From NCBI GenBank assembly GCA_028532985.1, contig JANCIK010000003.1:2366001-2430000 (forward strand): a stretch of DNA of 64,000 bases, in the 5' to 3' direction. Shown here in pieces: positions 33,933-45,292 of the stretch. Source of the DNA: Stropharia rugosoannulata (Eukaryota > Basidiomycota > Agaricomycetes > Agaricales > Strophariaceae). The stretch's first letter is position 1, and the number at the start of each line of letters is the position of its first letter. The notes beneath the pieces were generated by a model, which was given only the letters and a program-made list of their open reading frames with translations, was not told the DNA's origin and searched no databases. The position numbers and the translations under genes were made by a program.

Positions 33933-35404
33933 ATGATGTCGTCCCAATACCCGTTCTGGTATAGCACCCTTATCTCTTAGCAGAGCTTTACTAACCGCTT
34001 TCCAGGCTTGGGGGTAAATTTATCAACAACTCTTGTCGTGACCTACTAACTCTGTGCGCGTACTAGGCATAGCTGCATCGAGTAAGTGCTTGGGACGCCA
34101 TAAAAATGGTGCTTGCTGAGGCTGAACACATCCTTACCTAGTGGCGGCGTCCTGTACGCATCCTTTGGATGTGACCAAAGTGTTGGTTATCACTATCTAT
34201 TTCTCTTCCACGGATTAACAGCGTACGGCAGTCGAATGCAGACCTCAAGCTCGACCTCTGGAGCAAAGCGACCATCCACGTTATTAGTAATACGCACTTC
34301 AATCACTCACTCGGGTTTCCGGAGTCTATACGTAGGCCTCAGCGCATCCCTTATGCGTCAAATGTCCTACTCGCTTGTCCGCCTGGGAGCATATGAAAAG
34401 ATGAAAGGCCAGCTGGCACAACAGGGCAAATCTTCAACGCCCATGCTGCTGCTGGCTGCGAGCGTTGCCGGCGGTCTGGGTGGAATAGCAGGGAACCCTG
34501 CAGGTGTGTATGAACTCTCACTAGCACTCGTCATAATTGTAGCTCACATATGTTAGACATCATCTTGGTTCGGATGACCAGTGACTTGGTTAGACCTGCA
34601 GAGAAGCGTTATAATTATCCCAATGCCATTTCTGGCCTTATCGACTTGATACGGAAAGAAGGCGCCAAAGGACTTTCACGTGGACTTGGAACCAACGTTG
34701 TAAGAACCACTTCGTTTGCCCACGGAGTCAAAAGCGCTAACTATTTTTACGCAGTCGCGAGCTGTTTTAATGAATGTGCGTTTGCCCTTATTTCTATCGT
34801 TAGATGTTTATAACAACATGTATTTTAGATGTCCCAAGTAGGCTCGTGCGTAAAAGCGCTGCTTCGATTTGACCAAATTCATTTACTCATTGAAATATAG
34901 TTACGATTTCGTCAAGACGACTCTATTACAACATCCTATACCCATTGTGGAATACAAATTTCATGATAGTTTACCTCTTCATCTGGTTTCAAGTTGTCTA
35001 GCTGGAATGTTTGCAACAAGTACTTCGTCGCTTACCTTCGAAAATTCGTCTTGTAACTCATCTTTGCCAGCTGTCTGTTCTCCAGCTGATGTGATGCGGT
35101 CACGACTCATGGCCTCGGTAAATTTTATTATCATATGGAATGTTCCCAAGGCTGACCCCCGTAAAATATCATTTCAGTCGTCGATGCACACCTCGTTCAC
35201 GAATGTCGTAACGAAGTCCTTCAAAGAAGAGGGGGTTCGCTTCTTGTTTAAAGGATGGACCCCTTCCTTTGTTCGACTAGGACCTAATACTGTCTTCATG
35301 TTTGTCTTCTATGAGGTAATGCCCTTGAAAACCTTTTTTTAAATGATTAATACTGATTATTAACCATGTAGCAACTGAAGAAGCTATGGGCATCTTCTTT
35401 TTAA
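33933..35404 (+). CDS. DIC1: Mitochondrial dicarboxylate carrier (Dic1 type)
   Basis: Twelve exons: 33933-33958, 34006-34013, 34067-34081, 34142-34181, 34232-34503, 34557-34699, 34755-34775, 34829-34845, 34901-35019, 35071-35117, 35178-35315, 35372-35404; 292 residues, the usual SLC25 size. Three carrier repeats are visible with signatures HPLDVTKVRM, NPADIILVRM and SPADVMRSRL. Repeat 2 has lost the basic residue in PxDxxK/R, as in Dic1 relatives. The block GWTPSFVRLGPNTVFMFVFYE closes the last repeat. The best fit is Dic1, which exchanges malate or succinate for phosphate across the inner mitochondrial membrane. A related oxoacid carrier cannot be excluded. The N-terminus YPFWLGGIAAS only assembles if an 8-nt and a 15-nt exon are spliced in. 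A second Met lies one codon after the start. Confidence 0.9.
34006..34013 (+). other. 8-nt microexon in the dicarboxylate carrier
   Basis: GCTTGGGG between a ttccag acceptor and a gtaaat donor. It completes W-L-G-G in YPFWLGGIAAS, the conserved start of this carrier family. Confidence 0.8.
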
Positions 35405-35614
35405 TTCTGAACTGTATTTATACGCTTCGTCCGCAGCATTTGACCTGCAGCATTTGACATTATGATATTCCTGCTTACCAGCAATCTATTTCAACTAGAG
35501 TGATCTTTATTCCATGCTCTCCAGGACACCTACGCACTAGTACTTACTTACATTTGATGTATATATGATGCCATTGTATAGACTAGGGAGGACTGTAGAA
35601 CTTATAACACTATC

Positions 35615-37686
35615 TTACGTTGCGGTATATACCACAATCTTATCCAAATCTCCCGCATAAGCTGAATATGTGATATAAGTAATGGCCACTCGCCATTAAT
35701 ACGGTGATTACTTACTTGCTTGATTTGCAGAGAATGTGATTGAATTGGCACCGTTGTTGAGGTTTAGCTTAACGGGGACGGAGAGTAGTACATGGCCACC
35801 CCCAGTATTGGGCTGATCTACGAGAACACTAGCTTCTCCGTTCACACTGCAAATATATAAAGGCTATAAATGGATCATAATATAAGATATGAACCTACCT
35901 AACAGTTGTATTTCTCCAAGTTGAGTCGCCTACCACAGGTAGAGATAAGGACCATATCGATCACTGAGTATTGGCTAAGTACTTACCATTTGCGTAGTAC
36001 AAAGATACCCATTGCGCTGCACCGATACCTTGAACGTTATTGATCGTAACAGATCCACCGTGACCTTGTCCTATTCAATCGGCTCTTAAATGCTGTTAGA
36101 GCTGAGGTAACTCACCTAGATATCCAACAGCTTTTCCACCCGAAAAAGAACTGTCCAAAAGGATAGTTGCAGATCCAGAGATGGTACCGCTCTCAGCTTC
36201 GTAGCTAGTACCAGTGGCCACAGTATACGTTCCGGCTGCAAGGTTTACAGACCAGACATCCGCAGGTACAATTTGGGGGACACCCGTGGACCAACTCAAG
36301 GGGTACCAGATATACCTACTGCTGCCGAGCAGGTCTGGCCTCCACCTGTCGCCCATATAGATGGCAGAGTTTCCTAATGACAAGTCGAACGCATTTTGGG
36401 AGAAATATGTGTTAGTGGCTTCCGGCGCAATGTCAGCCTGGGAAGACCATGGCCCAGCCAATGACTATGGAAATGCATGATTCACCTAGTGAATTGAAAG
36501 GTAAGAGAATGTTGACCTACCGAAGCAGTGAAGAATTTGTTGGGATTGGGAGCCCAGCCACTGGTGTGGGACGCAAAAAGATAATAAACCTTTTTGTAAT
36601 TTGTTAGTTAAATGGATACATATACACTCAAAGCATGTTTACGCCGTTACGCTTCATGATTCCTGGAGCTTCCAATGTGGAACCTAAGGAGACGACAAAA
36701 TGAACTCAAGCTCTCTATACAAGTCTAACCAGCACTTGCCATTCAACTGACTCGTAACAGAGAGAACGTTATAATAATTAGAGTCCAACTTGGATATCTT
36801 GAAGTTTTGATTATTGTCGGATGCATATAGAAGATACGCATTGCCATCAGCTGTCATATTGTCGTCATCTATAAGTTATATAACAAGGAAAAGTTTCAGA
36901 TCAGAACTGACTGTCTTGGAACACGCTTTCGTCCCTTGACTGAGCTCCGAGAGGCTCAAAGCTAGAGCGATATGTGTATGGGCCACAGGGGGACTTGGCA
37001 GTAGCCACACCCACTTGGGCCGCTCCATAGCTGAACACGTCGTCAGACATTGTAGTCATATAATGCTAACAGTGGACTTACTTGGAAGTATCGGAATGGA
37101 ACCACATAACATACTCGGAGTTCTAAGGCCACTTTCAATATCCTGAACCTCTGACTGTCAAAAAACTTACGGCTGTGTTATATATTACTTTTGAAGAAGA
37201 CGTGAATATCCTTGCTTTGCTTTTTTTGAAAAAACTAACCCTTAGGGCGCTCTACGATATTGGAGGTTGAGATCATTGTGCCGTTTATAGGCGTCAAAGC
37301 ATCATTCTGCCGAGTCCAGGTAACAAGATCGGAAGACTGAAGATGCTACTAGTAGGTGTGTTCTGCAAATATCATGCACATATACAACTCACTTGATAGC
37401 ACGAAACAGCTTTGAACAGAGCACTGTTGAGAGTTTTGTCTTCGCCAAACCAATAGTACAGTGATCCGACCTGCAGAGAGGTTAGTTATACGAAAGAAAG
37501 AAACCCAGCTGGGACTCAATTGATATATTCGCCATGGATGAAACTACTCGCCTTGAGAATTCCGGCGCCATGAGCTTGGATCACATTTCCGCTGATATCC
37601 GTCCAGGTTGCTCCAGGAACAATGACAGCTGCATAAGTTATGGCTAACAACGAGAAAGTCGTGATGAGATAGCGGAGGTTTGCCAT
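35615..37686 (-). CDS. GH43 exo-beta-1,3-galactanase with C-terminal CBM35
   Basis: Fourteen exons (minus): 37552-37686, 37393-37470, 37240-37336, 37171-37187, 37082-37122, 36912-37030, 36740-36868, 36643-36683, 36521-36589, 36116-36464, 35987-36070, 35899-35929, 35716-35846, 35615-35661; 455 residues. A signal peptide (MANLRYLITTFSLLAITYAA) precedes a GH43 five-blade propeller with QAHGAGIL, YYWFGEDKTLNSALFKAVSC, RDESVFQ, YLLYASDNNQNFKIS and LASHTSGWAPNPNK-like blocks. A CBM35 follows (ATGTSYEAESG ... LDKIVVY). The order and motifs match the white-rot exo-beta-1,3-galactanase (Pc1,3Gal43A type), a family in which a Gln is reported to replace the usual GH43 catalytic base. It releases galactose from the beta-1,3-galactan backbone of arabinogalactan proteins, outside the cell. 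Introns 1 and 7 appear to be GC-AG. Confidence 0.92.
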
Positions 37687-38500
37687 GGTTGCAGTACAAT
37701 GGTCAGACAAGAATCAAGATGAACGACGAGACAAGATGAAGTTCAGAAGATAAGCCAATTTATAGCCTTCGCGGCCCTTCCAATTAGTTTATTGAGAAGA
37801 TCCTCCTGTTCATGCTGAGCTTTGTTTAAGAAGCCGTGCTAGTCAAGTGGGCTATACAGCGGATGTATTCCGGAATGAGAGCTGCCTAGATTCTTGCGTT
37901 CTCTGAATACATACATATTAAAGTGGGGTTTTTAGAAGTACGATCCATCCCTTCAACGGAAGTAACCGAGATTCGAGACAGACTGTTCTGCAGTCGCATG
38001 ACATCAGGCAAAGCAAGATATACAGTTTAACATGGGCTTCAGGTACTTCAAGAAATCACTGTCAGCTTGAGAGAAGGTTTGGCATCCTGCGCAGGTATTG
38101 TATGTCGTCATTATTCATAATAGGCTCTATTTATAATAGGTTCAATAGAGCTACATAGGAGAGAGGAGGCAGGAACGACACCAACAATCCTTACCAAATG
38201 CCAGTTGAGAGACTAGAAGGGGCAAACCCACAAGACTGGCAGTGAGTAGTTGAGTGGCTGTACATCTTGCTACGCTGCACGTGAAGTAAGTAGCCATCCA
38301 AAGTACGTGTCCGCGGCTCGTGTCTACTTGTCGTCCCCTTCATATACTTATTGACGCCGCTCGTTCAACTTGCATCTTACACGCCATTTCTCTCCCCCGA
38401 AATTTTGCCTTGACTTTCTATCGACAGTCACACTGTTTCAGAATCTCCTATACCTATACCACAACCCCTAGTGGCGACTAGCGAGCAAAATAAGCAGGCT
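37687..38500. other. 814-bp divergent region GH43 / acetyl-CoA transporter
   Basis: No gene recognised. The GH43 promoter side is next to 37687. A possible splice acceptor (tcgacag, about 38426) precedes the open frame leading into the transporter, so an extra 5' exon of that gene could lie here. Confidence 0.5.
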
Positions 38501-40890
38501 ATGAAAAGCGGTACTACCAGCAGGAAGAAACCTATGGCCGTCAGTTCTTCTCTAAATAGTATACATATTTCTCCCCGGACGCCAAGAACACCCAGAACGC
38601 ACTTAGAGGTCGAAGACGAAGACGATGTAGAGCTCGAGCTTCTCAACGAGGACGAGAGAGTTCAGTCGGTGAGGGACGATGATGCGCTATTACTGGAAGA
38701 AGATGTCTCCAAAAAACCTATTTCCGCTAAAGACAAGCGGAATATGGTGTTATTATGTGTATTATGTGAGTGACCCTTGCCACAACAATTTCAGCGTACT
38801 CAGTCGCACAGATTTGTTGCAAGGAATACCGGTATGTGCCATTGAATTAACTTATGACGCGCCATGAACATTTCGGTGTAATAGCTAGGACTAGCACTTG
38901 GTAAGATATTGTTGCTACTTATTGCCTATCCTTTTTGGCTAACCTGTTATAGGATCTGTTCCATTCCTTCTCAAGGAACATTTATCATACTCTCAACTTG
39001 GAACCTTTGCTCTGTCAAGCTATCCTTATTCGCTTAAATTGCTGTGGTCTCCAATCGTAGATTCACTGTTTTTCAAGTCCTTTGGACGCCGTAAATCGTG
39101 GATAGTGCCAATGCAGTTAATCGTGGGCTCTCTAATGATGTATATTTCGTTGAATGTTGAAAGACTGATGGATGACGTGAGTGTATATCTAAGTAGTCAT
39201 CTAGTCGATTCATTGACTTTTGGCTATAGCCAGCCAATAATGTAGTCGAATTGACAACAATTTTTACTATGCTTGTCTCATTTTCTGCCACCCAAGGTAT
39301 GACAGTCTGTTTATGCAGCTTTAAGACGCTAATGGATACTCCACAGATATTGCTGTTGATGGTAAACGCTCTTGTAACGTGTTTTTGTATTTTGCTAATC
39401 GTTTCAACCAAGGATGGGCATTGACACTCTTATCCCAAGATTGTTTGTCATATGCTTCTACTTGCCAGACTATTGGTTTGAACACAGGGTTCTTTGCATC
39501 ATTCACTGTATTTCTGGCCTTCAACAGCGAAGCTTTTGCGTGCGACGATTTCTTCAATCTGTTGATTTTTAATAACTCACGATCAGTATGTTTTTAGTGC
39601 GAAATGGGGTGTTCCCCACATTACATTGGCAGGGTACCTACGTTTCTGGAGTATAGCGTGCTATATCATCACTTTGTGGCTCGTCATTTTTAAAAAAGAG
39701 GTTAGTTGCTGGTCTTAACGCAAGTGTGCCCATCGTGATGTTTTATCTAGGACAAAGAACCCGCCAACGAAGCGGACATGAGCATTAAAGCTGTGTATAA
39801 GACCATTTGGACTATCTGTCAACTAAAACGTATTTATTAACAACACTGAATCCGTGCTGCGAGTCTCATGCTAAGCATTGTTTTAGATGTTCAACTCCTC
39901 ATTATTGTTCATTTATTGGCAAAGATTGGCTTTGCAGCGAATGATGCAGCCACGGGATTGAAACTTGTCGAGAAGGGTTTCAAACGCGAGGATCTTGCTC
40001 TTGTCGTCCTTATTGATTTCCCATTCCAAATAATGGGGGGCTGGCTTGCGGCAAAGTGGTCCAGGGGTGATCGTCCTCTTCGCCCTTGGATCCACGCATT
40101 CTGGCCCCGTCTCATATTTGCTCTTATCGCGATGCTCATTGTCTATTGGTTCCCCAAGCCGCCAATTTCCACTGCATTCTTTGTTTTACTCATTGTACAT
40201 ACCGTGCTTTCATCATTTGCATCGTACGTAAACTCTTGCCATTGCTTGCACCATGACACCGCTAAACAGGACCATAGAACTGTACAATTTGTTGGCATCT
40301 CCGCGTTCCACACGAGGGTTTCTGACCCCCTAATAGGAGGAACTTACATGACGGTAAGCTATATTGGCTATTACTCCATTGTAACCATTTTAATACCGCA
40401 TCTAGTTGTTAAATACTTTCACAAACATGGGAGGGACATGGCCTAAGTGGTTTGTTTTGAAAGGTACCGCTTTTCAAAATGTCATACGAATACGCACTAA
40501 TGCGATTTTTAGGCATTGACCTTTTCAGTGTAGCCATGTGTGAAGTGTCGGATCACACCGTAGACATTCCAAGTATGTTTTTTTCTTCCATTTTTTTTTT
40601 TTACAACAGTGAACCAACACAGAATATTGCCATGTTTAGCTACGGAATGCATTTCTGATCATGGAAAAGCCAAGTGTAAAGACATCAATGGCGTCTGTGT
40701 CACGGAGACGGATGGGTACTACGTAGTCAGCGCTATCTGCCTCGGGCTCGGCATATTATTCCTTGTCGCATTTATCATTCCAACAGCCCGAAAATTGCAA
40801 AGTAAGTGCAGTTTGATTACTAGCGTATGCCAGGAAGCTGAAATGTTGACAGGACTTCCTACTTCTGTCTGGAGGGTGAAAATGCATTAA
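38501..40890 (+). CDS. Acetyl-CoA transporter (AT-1/SLC33A1 family)
   Basis: Fifteen exons: 38501-38765, 38812-38831, 38885-38900, 38953-39176, 39230-39296, 39347-39361, 39413-39539, 39598-39700, 39751-39829, 39887-40223, 40278-40353, 40406-40463, 40513-40572, 40640-40801, 40853-40890; 548 residues, almost identical in length to human AT-1 (549). An acidic, Ser-rich N-terminus is followed by about eleven membrane spans with Acatn signatures: LLQGIPLGLALGSVPFLL, SLKLLWSPIVDS, FGRRKSWIVPMQ, SATQDIAVDGWALTLLS and YASTCQTIGLNTGFF. It also has GGTYMTLLNTFTNMGGTWP and the Cys-rich loop TECISDHGKAKCKDINGVC. The family imports cytosolic acetyl-CoA into the ER lumen for protein acetylation. The frame stays open upstream of the chosen ATG to 38414 without another Met. 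Confidence 0.93.
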
Positions 40891-41137
40891 GAAGGTATAC
40901 AAAAGGTGTACTCTACATGCTATGGTGTATGTAGTTGGTATGCAGTTGGTTCAAGTTGGTTGTTTAATATAGTTTATATAAAAGGCTGCCCTAAAGAGAA
41001 TTTTACTCACGATCTAAATATTTTCCACGTGTGGATTCAGAAGCGCTTGCACTAAATCCTCATTTTTTCAAGAATTTCGATTCATTGAATACTCCGCCAG
41101 TCAAACGTTAATCCCATACCTTTGATATCTTACCAAA

Positions 41138-44100
41138 ATGTCCGCCTCTACTATGCATTTCGGTCCTGAATGGATGCGCACAAAGCACCAGCCTTTGTCG
41201 CGATCGCAGCCGCCTCCTTCCCCTCCTCCAAGCAATCCCATTACCGCCTCCGGGGTTTCCACCTATTCAGCTCTCGTTTCTGCCACCCCTACTGCATCTT
41301 CCGAGGCTAGTGATGACGCCCATCCCTTTCGTTATTCGAAGGACGAGTTGCTCCGAATTTATCAGGAGGGAGGTGGCAAAGGTGGCCTGGGTCTTGAGGT
41401 GGAAAGGTGGGAAGGTGTCGTCCGTGAAGCAGGTGCAGAGCCTATTGCTTTACGCGAAATGTCGGAGGCGGAGAAGAAAGTCTGTTTTCTGCACTACACT
41501 CCCTCATATCAAACAGTGCGCTTACACATTTGTCTAGCTCTTCGCAGGGCCGCTCAACTCCGAAATACGTCGCCGTCCCAGCCAGTCTACTGACTTCCTA
41601 TCGCCTCTCAATACAACGACCTTAGATCGCCCTAGATTGACGCATAGTTCCTCTGCAACAGCAAATAGTCCTTTGCGGGAGCGCTTTGGAACGCTGAAAC
41701 GTCGTGACAGTGGCGCCAACGGAGCATCGGGTGAGCAGCCTTTCCCTTAAATCTTATTTTTGTCGCCTCATAGATCAATACAAGATACCCTGCCAACTAC
41801 TCTCCCCCGCAAACCATCCCTTTCTGCATTGCAAGGTCCGCTTCTTTCTCCACGCGACATGTCACCTCGCACGCGAGTTGGATATACATCCAACTTCGAC
41901 GGAGTGTTAAACAACGGAGAGTCTTGGATTGCTCGACGTCGCATCTCGGAGAGTTCCTTGAAAACACCGTCAGCTGGAACAGCAGTGTCCACAGGTCGTG
42001 AAGGTGGAGACCCACAACCTGGCAAAACTCTTGGTATACACGAAGAAAAGGATGATGAACAAAACACTTCACACTCTCGCCAAGGCGACAGTCAAAACTT
42101 TTTCGCATCTCCTTCGCCACGTTTACGTACTGAAGAACCTCAACAATACGAATCAGTTGGAGGGACGCTGGATAGTTCCAGTAATGGTGCTCAAAGCAGT
42201 TCTTTTGGTATAAATGGAACTGCCACTCCATTCGGAAATAACCATGCTAGTGTTGGGCCTCCGCCTGGTTTAGTCGACCTTGCTGCTGTCGAATGGTCAT
42301 ACAAAGATCCTTCAGGTCAGGTACAAGGTATGCATTTCGTAGCTTTAGCTTTATCCTGCATAAATATTGCTCCTCAGGTCCTTTCCGCGCCGATTTGATG
42401 CAGAAATGGTATGACGATGGTTATTTTACCAATGATCTCCCTATGAGAAGAGTTGCATATGACTCTCAATGGACAACTGTGGAAGAGCTCAAGCAAAGGG
42501 CTCTTGTTGCGAACGTCAGCAATATATTTCTATCCCCGTTGGTTACGCCGATTCCGAATGCTAATCGTGGAAGTGGGTCCCCAATGCAAACCTACCCATC
42601 CGTGGATAATATCTATAATGAACCTTACCAACCATCGCCTATCAGAACTTTGCGGACATCTACACTTGAATCTTATTTGGGGAGTACATCGTTAGCTTCC
42701 GATTCCCCTTCCTCATCTGTTGGAGCATCTCATTTTGGAAATCCATCCCCCGATATTGCTGCCTTTGGCGGAAGGGAAGCAAAGATGTACTTTGGAAACG
42801 AGCACCTTGTGCCGCGTCTACCAGTGTTTGGGGCACAAGATCATATATCCGCGTTCCCTGACCGACGCCCTATGCTGGATTATTCTAATAATACTGTGAA
42901 TCCACATCAAGTTCCATCGTTTGGAAACTTCGTGCCAGAACGCGACGTAAGCTTCAATAACGGTTATGGCTTTAACCAAGCCCCGGTACCACACGATCCA
43001 TGGATGATGGGCACACAAGCTATGTCATCACCTATCTACACAGGCGCAAGGGAACATGCAGGTAGGTATTATTGACCCGTATCTGCGATTCAGTTCGCTA
43101 ATTTCGCTCAGTTCGCGCAGAGAATGTTCACCATGACCCCACTGGCAGAGCTTTCAATGCCGGCGGAATATATACAAATGATAATATGGGAGCATTTTCC
43201 GCTAACGTTCCAGTTGCGGAAGATATACATAATCGTTACGGCCAATTCGACATCAATGGCCAGCCTGCGTTCCAGAATCTGCAACAAGAGCAAGTGCAAT
43301 CACTTCCCAGTACGCGAGATGTCGCTGAAAATAGTCCGCAACTCAATTCGCTGAGTGGATTCCGCAATCTGAATATCGATTCGACGCCTTCGAAATCCCC
43401 TCAGACTACCAATTCTAACCCCAATTTCTCACCCGATCCTATTCAATCTCCTTGGAAGCCAATACCTGGACTGTCTTCCTCCCATACCAATGTGCCAGCT
43501 TCTCTGCCCCCCTGGTCCTCTGAGCCAAGTATCAGTCCTGTGCTTCCTGAATCAGTAATCGAAAAATCTGCACCGATCCAGGAAAATGTACCTCTAAGTA
43601 CTGGGCCAATCAACGGCGCTGAATCGGCTGCTGAGCAACAAATTGTAAAAGGAAAGAAAACGACATCTCCTATCATCAAGAAAGTAGCTTCCAAGGAACT
43701 TGCAGAACCTGCCCTAACCTCTGATGTCTCAGTATCCCAAATAGTTCAGGCTGTTACAAAGGCGGCGACTAAATCGTCCGCTTCGGCGTCGCCACCCACG
43801 GCACCCGTCGAGGTTCCAGTCACACCTGCAGCACCTAAACTCGCATGGGTCAAAGAGGATGAAGGGAAGAAGAAGAAGAATTCTGCTCCGTCCATCAGCT
43901 TGCGCGAGATTCAAGAGGCCGAAGAAAAGAAATTAGAGTCGCGCAGGGCCGCGGAACGCGAGAAAGAAAGACTTGTCCGAGTTTCAACAACTGCTGACGC
44001 CAAGGAAGACATTCAACCATTCACCGCCTCTTGGGGGCTTCCCTCGCAAACGGGATCGCGTGGTAGTGCGTCGGTAAGGGATGCCGCTACTCCGGTGGTC

Positions 44101-44987
44101 CAAACACCTGCGACAGCAACCCCTGTTTGGACAACACCCGTCAAACAACCCGTGGCGAAGAAAACTATGAAGGAGATTCAGGAAGAAGAGGAGACTCGGA
44201 AAAAACTCGCTGCAAAGGAAGCTGCCGTCCCAGCCGTGTCTAAGCGTGGTTATGCTGAAAGTACTACAAAGGTGTGCATATATATTCGTCCATACATTAC
44301 CCATATACAATGCCTTACCGTATTATCTTATTCTAGGTTGTCGCACCTCCAGTGGTATCTGCTTCCAACAATGTGTGGACAACTGTAGGTCCAAGTGGGA
44401 AAACAACGGCCCCGGTCATTCCATCCCCCGTCCGTGCAGTTACCCAGACAGCTGCCGTGCCTACGCCTGGCATTACGGCATTGTCTCGGGCTTCTAGTTC
44501 TCCCGTTCCTCGTAATATCGCCAGCTCTTCCCTGAAGACACGGCCAGTCGCGGCAAAACTGGAGGATATGTCAGATATTCCTTCTCATGATTTCCTGAAA
44601 TGGCTCAGTGATTCACTGAAGGGATTGAATAGTTCTGTGAATGGTAAGAGTTTATCTGTACTAGATTTTGTAATAATGCTAATCGATCGTTAATCCGTAG
44701 TCGAAGAAATCATGTCTATGTTGCTATCGTTCCCACTCGAACCAGATGCGACCACGATCGAAATCATCTCGGACACCATCTATTCCAATAGTACCACCCT
44801 TGACGGCAGGCGCTTTGCGTCAGAGTTCGTGGCTAAGCGCAAGGCGGATGCTCGTTCGAAAGCTTCTGTGTCAGGCAAGGCTAAACCTGTATCTATTGCG
44901 GACGTCGTCAAAGCAGTTCCGAAACCCACTCAGCAAGAGTGGGGCTTCAAAGTCGTAAACAAGAAAAAGAAAGGTGGCAGGTCATAA
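41138..44987 (+). CDS. GYF-domain protein (Smy2/Syh1/GIGYF family)
   Basis: Seven exons: 41138-41479, 41538-41730, 41785-42327, 42378-43061, 43112-44271, 44337-44643, 44701-44987; 1171 residues. The GYF domain (about 355-400) reads WSYKDPSGQVQGPF...MQKWYDDGYFTNDLPMRR. It has the W-x-Y, QGPF and GYF residues that bind proline-rich PPG-phi ligands. Upstream blocks FRYSKDELLRIY (an eIF4E-binding-like YxxxxL-phi: YSKDELL) and LRERFGTLKRRDSG are conserved in fungal Smy2 proteins. A coiled, Lys/Glu-rich region (SLREIQEAEEKKLESRRAA) and the C-terminal W-GFKVVNKKKKG follow. Family roles: translational repression, mRNA decay and ribosome-quality-control links. The YxxxxL-phi reading is inference. Confidence 0.93.
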
Positions 44988-45292
44988 TTTATCTTTGTAC
45001 GTTCAGATGTTATTATAGTAGTTTACGTGTTTTTGTTGTAATGGCGTACACTAAATCCTTATGCTTTCGGTCATCTTTCTGAATTGAGGATTCGTCCAAG
45101 AGCAAGACACAAATAGGTGCGGTCACCAATCACACTTCAACAGACAGCTTATATTATCAATGACATAACAGAAATAATAGTGTTATAGTGAACTCCAATT
45201 GAAGGAAAACCAGTAAATTTTATGAAGATGGAACTAGGTAGAGAAGCTTCGAGACATGTTTGCTACAGCCCACACCACACAAGCAGCAGAAA
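44988..45292. other. Convergent 3' spacer
   Basis: 305 bp between two stops, AT-rich, no gene seen. Confidence 0.55.
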
